64,000 nucleotides of DNA from Lentisphaera marina (GTDB taxonomy: Bacteria; Verrucomicrobiota; Lentisphaeria; Lentisphaerales; Lentisphaeraceae). The notes beneath the pieces are model-generated. The model saw only the letters and a list, made by a program, of their open reading frames with translations, was not told the origin of the DNA and searched no databases. Below, piece by piece: positions 18,315 to 26,471 of this stretch. Where the stretch lies: assembly GCF_028745505.1 (NCBI RefSeq), contig NZ_JAQZZL010000001.1, positions 2,167,818-2,231,817 of the forward strand, written 5' to 3'. Position 1 is the first letter of the stretch; each line of letters begins with the position of its first letter. A program made the translations under genes and the position numbers.

Positions 18315-18339
18315 CTTGTACTGAAAAAACAAAATCTTA
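18315..18339 (-). promoter_or_regulatory. promoter motif B upstream of the DUF1552/DUF1592 pair
   Basis: On the minus strand TAAGATT, 11 nt, GTACAAG, 39 nt before the ATG at 18276. Same blocks and same spacing as upstream of the ECF sigma gene at 31820, with one substitution in each block. Confidence 0.45.
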
Positions 18340-18450
18340 CAAAACTCTGAATAGAAAAACAGCAATTAACTTGAAAAGGCTCATTCAAATACTGCTTCAT
18401 TTATTAATGAGAGTGTATTTGTGAGGGGCGCTTCCACTTGACTTTATCAG

Positions 18451-18555
18451 CTTTGCGGAGCTAAAAATCCATGTCTTTGCGCCTTTCGCTAAATTTATCG
18501 AAGGCTTATTTCCTTGGGTGTGCGCCAGTGCCAACGATCTGTTCTAAAGGGGTAA
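18451..18555 (-). repeat. second copy of a sialate O-acetylesterase 3' end
   Basis: This 105-bp stretch matches 26367-26471 with about two mismatches in the part aligned by eye. The second copy is the last ~20 codons and 3' flank of the SASA esterase gene. Read on the minus strand this copy gives PFRTDRWHWRTPKEISLR then stop, the same tail as the intact gene. Homology stops abruptly at GGGGTAA. It is probably the end of a lost paralogue, or was brought by recombination. Confidence 0.6.
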
Positions 18556-18803
18556 TAAGTGAATGGCTGGGCAAAGGTCTACTCAAGGACTCTTTCCCTT
18601 TTGAACAACGTTCTAAACGCCTACTCAAAGCTTGGGAAGCCGTTGGTCACCCAGCTTATGAAAGAAGTCCCAGACGCCAAATCCTCAGTCAAGAATGTTT
18701 TGATTTTTTAAGAAATCCCAATTTGCAGTCACAGCAAACCAGAACTCATAGAAAACTCATTCGAAAACTGGTACAAAGAAAAGTGGCAAAACTAGAGACT
18801 TGA
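18471..18803 (+). CDS. hypothetical ORF, partly antisense to an esterase remnant (110 aa)
   Basis: The first ~28 residues are the antisense reading of the duplicated SASA 3' end (18451-18555), so the annotated start is doubtful. The remaining ~80 residues (FPFEQRSKRLLKAWEAVGHP ... HRKLIRKLVQRKVAKLET) are basic and helix-like, and I do not recognise them. A shorter protein starting after 18555 is possible but no good start with a ribosome binding site is evident. It lies divergent from the DUF1552 operon. It may be the 3' part of a gene broken by the same event that left the SASA remnant. Confidence 0.25.
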   Translation: MSLRLSLNLSKAYFLGCAPVPTICSKGVISEWLGKGLLKDSFPFEQRSKRLLKAWEAVGHPAYERSPRRQILSQECFDFLRNPNLQSQQTRTHRKLIRKLVQRKVAKLET

Positions 18804-18971
18804 ATGATTTAGTAAACTTTAACCAAGAAAAGCTCGAAAGAACACGAAAACCTTTATTTCACGCGTACTTAAACCTTTTTAGGTATTCAGTGCGTACCTC
18901 AATTCAAAATTAAGAATTTATAATTCAAAATTAATGCTCATCGAATTAATTATTATTTTAAATAATTCTAC

Positions 18972-19817
18972 CTAGGAAACAAATTTAACAAGTTGTCGTT
19001 TATTCTCTTCGGTGAACATGTCCACATCATGTAACTTGATAATTTGTACACCTTCATCCTCTAAACCAATCATAATTTCTTTGCAGGCGGGAATTAGTTT
19101 TTTATCATTGCTAGCCTTAACCGTAAAAGCTACTTCATCTGGTAAAAAACCGTTCTTCTTCAACCTTTTAACTTTTGTAACCCAAGCATCACCATGATTG
19201 TATATGCTTGATTTATCTTTCTTATCTAAATCAAAAGGTTTTAACGCTTGATTTTTCAATGGGTTATAAAAAGCCATTTTTACATGATAGTCGTCATTAC
19301 CTACAGTGTAGTCTTGTTTGAAGTTTTGAAGAATTTTTAATCTTTCAAACTCTATTTTCAAAGTTTGCGTAATGCGCTCTTCGATATACTTCTTACCTTT
19401 TGTATAACCACGTAAAACATAATATTTAAAGAGACCTTCTACTTTTTCACCGGCATCTTTACACATTGCTGTAGCTATTTGACTAAACTGAAATACGCCT
19501 TCTTTCGGACTTACTAGACTTTTAAAAATCGTTTGTTGCTCATTAAGAAAATAATCCAAACCATCGTGAGTAAAGCTTTTTTTAATTTGAGTTAACTCAT
19601 CGTCGTATGACTTAACCCATGTTGTATATGCCTTAGCTGAAAGTTCGGGGAAAAATCCTGTCACTCGTTTAAATTTTTTTGTTTCTAATTTATGGTAAAG
19701 CTTGCCTGTAATTGGAGAAAAAGCTACCACGCCAACATTCACAAATTCCCCCGCATCTGCATAAGGTACAAAGCGAATAACAGCGTAATTGATCACATCT
19801 TTATTATGACTTTTCAT
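18972..19817 (-). CDS. DUF3037 family protein (281 aa)
   Basis: The N-terminus INYAVIRFVPYADAGEFVNVGVVAF is the hallmark of DUF3037 (PF11236). The rest is charged and soluble, with no signal peptide. Its start overlaps the stop of the HipA-like kinase gene by 4 bp (ATGA), so the two are translationally coupled. DUF3037 and HipA-like kinase genes are, to my knowledge, recurrent neighbours in bacteria, which suggests a partner or substrate relationship, but the function is not established. Here the pair abuts a type I restriction-modification operon. Confidence 0.8.
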   Translation of the reverse strand: MKSHNKDVINYAVIRFVPYADAGEFVNVGVVAFSPITGKLYHKLETKKFKRVTGFFPELSAKAYTTWVKSYDDELTQIKKSFTHDGLDYFLNEQQTIFKSLVSPKEGVFQFSQIATAMCKDAGEKVEGLFKYYVLRGYTKGKKYIEERITQTLKIEFERLKILQNFKQDYTVGNDDYHVKMAFYNPLKNQALKPFDLDKKDKSSIYNHGDAWVTKVKRLKKNGFLPDEVAFTVKASNDKKLIPACKEIMIGLEDEGVQIIKLHDVDMFTEENKRQLVKFVS

Positions 19818-20578
19818 TCTTTAACCCAAAACTGTTCTTTTCGATATCTTTCCAAAATTGATTTAACATACCTAAAGCACTCTTCCAGTTTTTCAACTTC
19901 ATTTCCTAAATCGGCAGGATCTAACCATTCACGAGGAATACCTTCACAAACCGATCTAAGCTCTTGAATACATGTACTTAAATAATTAATACCCTTATCA
20001 ACAAAACCGCTATCCCAATAATCATAATCTTTAATAAATGGATGCTCTCTCCAGAATTCTTCAGCATTTAAATCTCTATCAAAAGCTAAATTATGATCAA
20101 TTATATAGAGTTGTTTCTCTAAAGCATTATAGAGCATATTTGGATTACCTCCTTTTGCCGATATTTGCCTGTCAATATTTAAAATTGCCCAATCAAATAA
20201 CAGTATTTTTGCTCTTAAAGCAGGATCCACACTTTGCAATTGTTCGAAACTTACATCACTACAAAATCCTATAAGTTTAGAAGCAAATGCGTAACCTGGC
20301 TTACAAAAATCATTTACTTCAGAATTATTAGAATATTCAACAAGTTCCTCAGGAATATCAGCTATATAAAAATCAGGAATAGGAAGTTCAAATATCTTGG
20401 CAAGGTTTCCTGCGATCCACTCAAATGCTAAAGACTCCCCACCCGCATTTAAGGTTTTAACGTAATAAGATACTCCTACTTCATCTTTACAGCGAAAAGG
20501 TTTTGTCTGGGCATTCTCAGACATTTCAATTATTTCTTCGATTTGAAGTATGCTTTCTTCAATCTCAAACATTTTCAC
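19814..20578 (-). CDS. HipA-like kinase family protein (254 aa)
   Basis: Compact kinase-like protein. Visible blocks: YYVKTLNAGGESLAFEWIAG (nucleotide loop and lysine, residues ~33-52), LFDWAILNIDRQISAKGGNPNML (catalytic loop with N-x-D-R, ~127-150) and LYIIDHNLAFD (metal-binding Asp, ~157-167). This is the short HipA_2-type fold without the N-terminal domain of classical HipA. HipA kinases phosphorylate proteins such as aminoacyl-tRNA synthetases; the target here is unknown. ATG 20578 has a GGGCGGGAG ribosome binding site. It is 87 bp from hsdR and coupled to the DUF3037 gene. No HipB-type DNA-binding antitoxin is present. Confidence 0.72.
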   Translation of the reverse strand: MKMFEIEESILQIEEIIEMSENAQTKPFRCKDEVGVSYYVKTLNAGGESLAFEWIAGNLAKIFELPIPDFYIADIPEELVEYSNNSEVNDFCKPGYAFASKLIGFCSDVSFEQLQSVDPALRAKILLFDWAILNIDRQISAKGGNPNMLYNALEKQLYIIDHNLAFDRDLNAEEFWREHPFIKDYDYWDSGFVDKGINYLSTCIQELRSVCEGIPREWLDPADLGNEVEKLEECFRYVKSILERYRKEQFWVKE

Positions 20579-20665
20579 TCCCGCCCATTACATTTAAACT
20601 TTTACAATATACCCATTGAAGGTGATCTTCTGCTATAATTTCACATTTTTTAAATTGACCCATAA

Positions 20666-23074
20666 CTACGCACTTAGCTCGTATAAGTATTTTTGGAAGC
20701 CGACGAAAACTTCGCGGATGGCTGTGGGTGAACCAAAGAGCTCTGCTGCATCGGTGACGGTATTGTACTTGAGTTCGAGTAAGCTCTTCATGTTCTTGGG
20801 AGCCAATTCCCCTACTCCATCGTTGATGTATTTGCTGAGGATGAAGTCAATAAAGTCGCGTTGTAGCTCACTGTCGTAACTCTTCACAATAAAGGGCTGA
20901 GCTTTTTGCGCTCGCTCTTGGCGACTAATTGCCTCTACTGCATAAGCGACATAGGCTAAGACATCAAAAACATCACTATTTTCAGCGTCGATGAGCTTTT
21001 TCATTTCATTGAGCTTCTCTTCATCGTAACCCGAATCACATAAATCATTCAAGAGTTTCTCACGAGTCTTGGGCTCACTCCATAGCTCACGCAATTGAGC
21101 TTCACTCTCAAAGAAGCTCGGAAGATCATCAAACATCTTCTCTAAGAACTCTTGAGCAGAAATAGGCTTATCTCCATGCCAGTACATAGCTGATGACACA
21201 TGCTTAATCTGCCTAGTCTTGCCATCACTCAATTTAATCTTGACCTTCTCAGGTGTTGGCTCAGGCTGTTCTGGCTCCCCATCAATCGGCGGATCATAAA
21301 TCACTGGTGGATCATTCACTTCACCTCCACCAGTAGGGTCACCTTCACCGCCATCTCTTGGTTCAGGAGTCAAAGGCTCACCATCCCATTCAGGGTCAGC
21401 AAAATTATGATGTGCTTTTACGAAGTCAAAAATACTAAAGTAATCCTTACCATCGTACATACGCGTACCACGACCAACGATCTGCTTAAACTCAATCATA
21501 TTATTACAGGGGCGCATCAGCACAATATTTCGCACATTACGAGCATCAACGCCTGTGGAGAGCTTGCGTGAAGTGGTTAAAATAGTCGGAATCGTTTTTT
21601 CATTATCTTGGAAAATCTTGAGGTCATTCTCACCAGCCGCACCATCATTAGCCGTCACACGAACGCAGTAGCTCGTATTTGTTGTCCAACCCTTCTTAAC
21701 CGCATACTGATTAATAAAATCGCGCACCATGCCCGCATGTTCTTGGGTTGCACAAAAGACAATCGTCTTTTGATTTGGGTCAATCTTATTCATCCAGTAA
21801 TGCACTCGCTTTTGCTCACGAGCTGGAATAGTGATGATACGATTAAAGTCTCCCTCTTTATAAACCTTACCAGGTAGAGGATCACCTTGAATAATAACAC
21901 CATCACCAGGCGTATAGATATACTCATCCATTGTACCCACAATAGGGTAAACCTTAAAGGGAGTTAAAAAACCATCGTTAATGCCTTCCTTCAGTGTGTA
22001 GCTATAGACAGGCTCACCAAAGTAGGAGTAAGTATCCACATTATCTTTGCGCTTAGGTGTTGCCGTTAAGCCTAATTGAACAGCAGGAGAGAAGTACTTG
22101 AGAATATCGCGCCATGAACTCTCGCTATTAGCTCCGCCACGGTGGCATTCATCAATGACTATGAAATCAAAAAAGTCCTCGGGGTACTCACCAAAGTACG
22201 GAGCGTCATCGCCATTCTCATCAGTCCCACTCATGAAGGTTTGGAAGATGGTAAAAAACACGCTAGCGTTCTTGGGCACACGTCCCTTCTTTTTGATATC
22301 ACTTGGTTCAATTCGACAAATGGCGTCTTCACCAAAGGGGCCAAAATCATTGAAGGCCTGATTCGCCAAAATATTGCGATCGGCTAAAAACAAGATCCTC
22401 GGACGTCGCTTGGCTTCTCTTGGAGTGGTGCGAGAGCTTAGGCTCCAGCGACTATGAAATAACTTCCAAGCCAATTGAAACGAGATCGCTGTTTTGCCAG
22501 TGCCTGTCGCAAGAGTGAGAAGAATTTTGTCTTCGCCTTTAGCTAAAGCTTCTAAGGCTCCATTGATGGCATTTTCTTGGTAATATCTAGGTGCCCAGTT
22601 CCCACCCTTGGTTTCAAAGGGGATTTCAGAGAACTTCTCGCGCCAGGTTTTTGTATAATCGGCTTCATCACCATCAAAGGCCAAAGCCCATAATTCATCG
22701 GGACTGAGATAGTCATCGACTAAGCCTTCTTCACCCGTGACCATATCAACCTGATAAATCTCGTGGCCATTGGTCGCATAGGCTAAACGGCACTGCAAGC
22801 GCTTGGCGTAGTCTTTTGCTTGGCGAACACCTTCAGTATGACTTAAGCCTTCTTTCTTGGCTTCTACTGCAGCAAGTTTCTTGCCTTTATAAACCAAGAC
22901 GTAATCACTATCAACTTTTGTGCCACGCTTGCCACCGCTCAAGATCTGACCTGGGCAAATAACTTCCCTGCGGATAAAGCTATTCTCCACCACGCTCCAG
23001 CCATTGGTTTTCAGCTTGGGATCAATTAAGTCGGCGCGGGTATCGGCCTCATTGCGATGGCGTGTCGTACTCAT
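20666..23074 (-). CDS. hsdR: type I restriction enzyme, R subunit (802 aa)
   Basis: Cleaves DNA after ATP-driven translocation when sites are unmodified. N-terminal PD-ExK nuclease: Asp57 and Glu71-x-Lys73 (LAAVEAKKEG). Helicase motor: Walker A ATGTGKT at 189-195, DECHRGG (motif II) near 305, GLTATPKR (motif III), and QIVGRGTRM (motif VI). The C-terminal ~150 residues resemble the EcoEI-type R C-domain. A proline- and glycine-rich linker (PEPRDGGEGDPTGGGEVNDPP) precedes it. Its start overlaps the end of hsdS by 4 bp. Complete and apparently functional. Confidence 0.93.
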   Translation of the reverse strand: MSTTRHRNEADTRADLIDPKLKTNGWSVVENSFIRREVICPGQILSGGKRGTKVDSDYVLVYKGKKLAAVEAKKEGLSHTEGVRQAKDYAKRLQCRLAYATNGHEIYQVDMVTGEEGLVDDYLSPDELWALAFDGDEADYTKTWREKFSEIPFETKGGNWAPRYYQENAINGALEALAKGEDKILLTLATGTGKTAISFQLAWKLFHSRWSLSSRTTPREAKRRPRILFLADRNILANQAFNDFGPFGEDAICRIEPSDIKKKGRVPKNASVFFTIFQTFMSGTDENGDDAPYFGEYPEDFFDFIVIDECHRGGANSESSWRDILKYFSPAVQLGLTATPKRKDNVDTYSYFGEPVYSYTLKEGINDGFLTPFKVYPIVGTMDEYIYTPGDGVIIQGDPLPGKVYKEGDFNRIITIPAREQKRVHYWMNKIDPNQKTIVFCATQEHAGMVRDFINQYAVKKGWTTNTSYCVRVTANDGAAGENDLKIFQDNEKTIPTILTTSRKLSTGVDARNVRNIVLMRPCNNMIEFKQIVGRGTRMYDGKDYFSIFDFVKAHHNFADPEWDGEPLTPEPRDGGEGDPTGGGEVNDPPVIYDPPIDGEPEQPEPTPEKVKIKLSDGKTRQIKHVSSAMYWHGDKPISAQEFLEKMFDDLPSFFESEAQLRELWSEPKTREKLLNDLCDSGYDEEKLNEMKKLIDAENSDVFDVLAYVAYAVEAISRQERAQKAQPFIVKSYDSELQRDFIDFILSKYINDGVGELAPKNMKSLLELKYNTVTDAAELFGSPTAIREVFVGFQKYLYELSA

Positions 23075-24255
23075 GCAAAGACCTCATCTTTTGTGAGTTC
23101 ACCACTGAAGGCTTTTTGGAGGAGTGATTTCTTAAGCTCGTCGAGAGCTTCGATTTTTTTGCTGTAGATGGATTCGAGGTTTTGCACTTGTTTAGAAAAT
23201 ATTGAAAATTCCTTTGCCAAGTCTCTCTGCTTTTTGATTGGAGGAAGAGGCAAGATCGCTTTCTTAACCAAATCACCACTGATATTCTTAACGATTGCTC
23301 CTGCAGCTAAAGAGTTAAATTGCCCTTTTAAATATGGCGAGCTCAATAAATAGTAGAAATATTCGGAGTCTAATGTTTCTGGGAGTCTTAACACAAACCA
23401 TCCATCGTGAATATACCCAGGGATTTGCATAATGTAGGGACGACCAAAACTCATAGAATTCGATAAAATAAAGTCACCAACATCTACAAAACGAGATTTC
23501 AATGCTCCTTCAGGTGTAATTTTTTGATTTGTAGATGTGAGATATTTATCGCCTTCTTTAACATCACCTATTTTAATCCAATTAACTCCATCTGGAGCAT
23601 CTGTTATAAAGTTTTTGATGGGCCGAGGAGAGCTTCCTCTTTCAACAGTAACTGCTTCTCCCAAAGTTGGTGTTTCCCAGCCTTCGCCTTTTTCGGTGAA
23701 GACTTTTTGCAGGTAGGAATCAAAGAGTTCGCGGGCATTTTTGAAGTTGGCTTCGTCATTGGCACGCGCCTTTGCGATATCCGCAAAAGCCTGATCCAAA
23801 ATCTCCACAATTCGCTTTTGTTCAGGGGTAGAGGGGCACCATAACGGGCATTTTAGAATATCACCTTTACGAAGATTTGTTTGATTCTCACCATTATTAA
23901 AAGACAAAAGAAATGGATGTCGATTAAGTTGATAATAAAGAAACTTTGTATTGAATTTATTAGATCGTATAGCACAAATCCGTTGATTTAATGAGTACAA
24001 ATCATCTTGATCAACAATGAAACATTTTGCTAAAGCTTTTCCATTTGGCACATCACTCATTACAAAACAAATATCCTCTTTAACTAAAGGAAATATTTGA
24101 TGAGCAGTTTTTTTATATACATTACCTTGAGTAGAAATGAACTTTGAATTTACAACTATAAATTCACCTTGGTCATCGATACTTTTCTCATGAGCTTTAC
24201 CATTATAAAATTCGCATACATCACCTAAGTTAAATATATCGGATTCCAACATCAT
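23071..24255 (-). CDS. hsdS: type I restriction enzyme, specificity subunit (394 aa)
   Basis: Two target-recognition domains, each followed by a conserved helix: residues ~1-135 with helix PSTPEQKRIVEILDQAFADI, and ~185-340 with helix PPIKKQRDLAKEFSIF. The second half begins EGWETPTLGEAVTVERGSSP. The subunit sets the bipartite DNA target of both modification and cleavage. Its ATG overlaps the hsdM stop (TAATG) and its stop overlaps hsdR by 4 bp. An alternative ATG lies one codon downstream. Complete, with no sign of a split or invertible S locus. Confidence 0.92.
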   Translation of the reverse strand: MMLESDIFNLGDVCEFYNGKAHEKSIDDQGEFIVVNSKFISTQGNVYKKTAHQIFPLVKEDICFVMSDVPNGKALAKCFIVDQDDLYSLNQRICAIRSNKFNTKFLYYQLNRHPFLLSFNNGENQTNLRKGDILKCPLWCPSTPEQKRIVEILDQAFADIAKARANDEANFKNARELFDSYLQKVFTEKGEGWETPTLGEAVTVERGSSPRPIKNFITDAPDGVNWIKIGDVKEGDKYLTSTNQKITPEGALKSRFVDVGDFILSNSMSFGRPYIMQIPGYIHDGWFVLRLPETLDSEYFYYLLSSPYLKGQFNSLAAGAIVKNISGDLVKKAILPLPPIKKQRDLAKEFSIFSKQVQNLESIYSKKIEALDELKKSLLQKAFSGELTKDEVFA

Positions 24256-25709
24256 TAGAGCAATCCTTGAATGCTAGTTAAGATTTTCTCACTTTCTTTA
24301 TCAAGAGCGATGATGTCCTCAATAATAACTGAGGGCTCACGCAAGGGAGCTTCATCTTCGAGATTGGGATTTTTAACCGAAAGATCGTATGTCGTTTGAT
24401 CTACATCGCTGACTTTTATTGACCAAGACTTATCGGAATCCGCAAAAGTCTTTTGTAGGTCGACAAATTCTTTGAGGTCTTTATCATTGAGTGGATTCGT
24501 CTTACCTAGTGAACGTCCTGGATCGAGTGCATAGAACCAAGTCTTTTCGGTGGGTGCACCTTTCTCAAAAAACAAAACCACGGTTTTAACACCAGCACCT
24601 ATAAAAGTTCGTGCTGGACAGTCGAGCACCGTGTGAAGATTACAGTTTTCTAAAAGTTCTTTTCTTAGGGCGACTGAGGCATTATCCGAATTGGAGAGGA
24701 AGGTATTTTTAATTACCACTGCAGCACAGCCACCTGGCTTGAGGCTTTTCATAAAGTGCTGAAGGAAGAGGAAGGCCGTTTCACCCGTTTTGATTGGGAA
24801 GTTTTGCTGAACTTCTTTCCGTTCTTTACCGCCGAAGGGAGGATTAGCTAAAATGATATTGTATTGATTGTGAAGCTGAATATCCGCTAAGTTTTCACCA
24901 AGAGTGTTGGTGTGAATCACATTGGGAGCCTCGATACCGTGGAGGATCATATTCATAATGGCAATCACATAAGCCAGAGACTTCTTTTCCTTGGCGTAAA
25001 AAGTCTTCTCCTGAAGAGTCTTTAAATCGCTAGTTGATAAGCCTTCACGCTTGCGCAAGTGATCAAAGGCTTCGCAAAGGAAACCCGCTGAGCCCGCAGC
25101 ACCGTCGTAAATAGTTTCACCGATCTTGGGGTTCACCACATCGATCATGGCGCGAATCAAAGGTCTTGGCGTGTAGTACTCACCACCATTGCGACCCGCA
25201 TTGCCCATGTTTTTAATCTTCGTCTCATAGAGGTGCGAGAGTTCATGCTTCTCTTCTTGAGAGCGAAAGCGTAATTCATCGATTTTCTCTAAGGCATCGC
25301 GCAGTGAATAACCACTTTGAATCTTATTCTTGATCTCACCAAAGATCTCACCAATCTTATACTCAATTGTGTCGGGACTCTCTGCTCTTTGCTTAAAGCC
25401 CTTGAGGTAGGGAAAGAGTTCTCCATCCACATACTCCATAAGATCATCGCCCGTTAGAGCCTCATTGTGATCAAAGTTGCCTTCCGCATCCTTGGGCGCA
25501 GCCCACTCACTCCAGCGATGCTTTTCATCAATGATGTATTCGTATTCCTCACACTCCAACTCAGCAACAACTGCCTTGTCCTGCTCCAAGTCATCTAAAT
25601 ACTTTAGAAAAAGCATCCATGAAGTCTGTTCCGTGTAATCCAGCTCACTCGAGCAACCCGCATCCTTATGAAGGATATCATCAATATTTTTAAAAACTTG
25701 TTCGAACAT
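24255..25709 (-). CDS. hsdM: type I restriction enzyme, adenine methylase subunit (484 aa)
   Basis: N6-adenine methyltransferase. An HsdM N-terminal helical domain (~1-140, with DAGCSSELDYTEQTSWMLFL) precedes the catalytic domain. SAM-binding motif I is YDGAAGSAGFL near 200-210 and catalytic motif IV is ANPPFGG near 288-294. It is the first gene of the M-S-R operon; ATG 25709 follows an AGGGGAAAG ribosome binding site. Complete. Confidence 0.93.
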   Translation of the reverse strand: MFEQVFKNIDDILHKDAGCSSELDYTEQTSWMLFLKYLDDLEQDKAVVAELECEEYEYIIDEKHRWSEWAAPKDAEGNFDHNEALTGDDLMEYVDGELFPYLKGFKQRAESPDTIEYKIGEIFGEIKNKIQSGYSLRDALEKIDELRFRSQEEKHELSHLYETKIKNMGNAGRNGGEYYTPRPLIRAMIDVVNPKIGETIYDGAAGSAGFLCEAFDHLRKREGLSTSDLKTLQEKTFYAKEKKSLAYVIAIMNMILHGIEAPNVIHTNTLGENLADIQLHNQYNIILANPPFGGKERKEVQQNFPIKTGETAFLFLQHFMKSLKPGGCAAVVIKNTFLSNSDNASVALRKELLENCNLHTVLDCPARTFIGAGVKTVVLFFEKGAPTEKTWFYALDPGRSLGKTNPLNDKDLKEFVDLQKTFADSDKSWSIKVSDVDQTTYDLSVKNPNLEDEAPLREPSVIIEDIIALDKESEKILTSIQGLL

Positions 25710-26064
25710 AACTTCTTTCCCCTAGTCTATCTAAAATTTCTAAGGAAGCCAATGCAAACATCATTCAGCAATACGTTCTCAATTCAATTACTGACTCTCC
25801 CTTATTACAGTTTCATACTATTAAGGACATGCGCAATTAGTCAAAAGAAGAAAAGTTTGTACAGGGAAATAAATGGAATTTTCTCAAGTAATTTTAGGGT
25901 TTATTTTCTCTCTACAAATAATACACTGCTTTTAAAGCAGCTCTATACAGTTTTCAAGAGAGAGTTTGTTTGTATAATTCGGGCTTAGGGAACTAAGCCC
26001 GAATGGGGAATTTGATTACTTAAGGGTGGTTAAGTTATCTTTGTTTTGGAATTGGATGGTGTCG
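25710..26064. other. intergenic region upstream of hsdM with two strong palindromes
   Basis: No gene seen. It contains the palindrome CTGCTTT-t-AAAGCAG (25926-25940), a possible operator about 220 bp upstream of hsdM, and the perfect hairpin at 25977-26004. Neither promoter motif A nor B is present. A short ORF on the plus strand here has no coding character. Confidence 0.45.
25977..26004. terminator. perfect 12-bp hairpin between the esterase remnant and the hsd operon
   Basis: ATTCGGGCTTAG-ggaa-CTAAGCCCGAAT, a perfect stem with a 4-nt loop. Neither side has a T run, so it is not a classical intrinsic terminator. It lies just 3' of the minus-strand esterase remnant (ending 26065) and may be its old transcription end. 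Confidence 0.4.
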
Positions 26065-26310
26065 CTATGGTTTGACCAGGTGAAGTAATTTGGCGGTCAG
26101 AGCATATTCAGTCAAAGCGCCATAGAATGGCTTCTCCGGTACATTCCATGCTTGGGGTTTAATCTTCCCGTTCTGATCAAAGTCCCGACGAGTAATCGAA
26201 GAGAAAATAACGGGCTTACCCCCGGCCTTGATCACTCTATCTACATAGGATTTGAGTTTTTTCTTATATTGGTTTTGATTAAAATTCGGGAGAAGTAATT
26301 TCGTGTCAGC
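26065..26310 (-). pseudogene. C-terminal remnant of an SGNH-type (rhamnogalacturonan acetylesterase-like) esterase
   Basis: A frame open from about 26310 to TAG at 26065 reads KADTKLLLPNF, YKKKLKSYVDRVIKAGGKPV, IFSSITRRDFDQNGKIKPQA and ends TEYALTAKLLHLVKP. The KADT, YVDRVIKAGGKPVI and RRDFDQNGK blocks match the region after the GHND motif in rhamnogalacturonan acetylesterases. The nucleophile half and any start codon are missing, and a stop lies just upstream in frame. It sits about 100 bp downstream of the SASA gene, so a deacetylase gene was once next to it. Confidence 0.6.
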
Positions 26311-26366
26311 TTTTCTTTACTTTGTGCGCATTGGTCCCTATAGAAAGGCTGTCGACATCCAGTTGA

Positions 26367-26471
26367 CTTTGCGGAGCTAAAAATCCATGTCTTTGCGCCT
26401 TTCGCTAAATTTATCGAAGGCTTATTTCCTTGGGTGTACGCCAGCGCCAACGATCTGTTCTAAAGGGGTAA
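26367..26471 (-). repeat. SASA 3' end, also present at 18451-18555
   Basis: The last ~20 codons of the SASA esterase plus 44 bp of 3' flank. This is the in-place copy; the other lies 8 kb away with no gene attached. A boundary near CTTTGCGGAGC is shared by both copies. Confidence 0.6.

Noticed and set aside
18804..18971. Terminator for the DUF3037 gene
   Set aside because: Only 4-5 bp stems with no T run; not convincing.
25926..25940. Palindrome CTGCTTT-t-AAAGCAG as operator of the hsd operon
   Set aside because: Plausible, but it is 220 bp from the hsdM start, occurs once, and no regulator gene is adjacent; noted only in the gap entry.
25668..25988. 106-codon ORF on the plus strand upstream of hsdM
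   Set aside because: It runs antisense to the hsdM start and promoter region and its translation resembles no protein.
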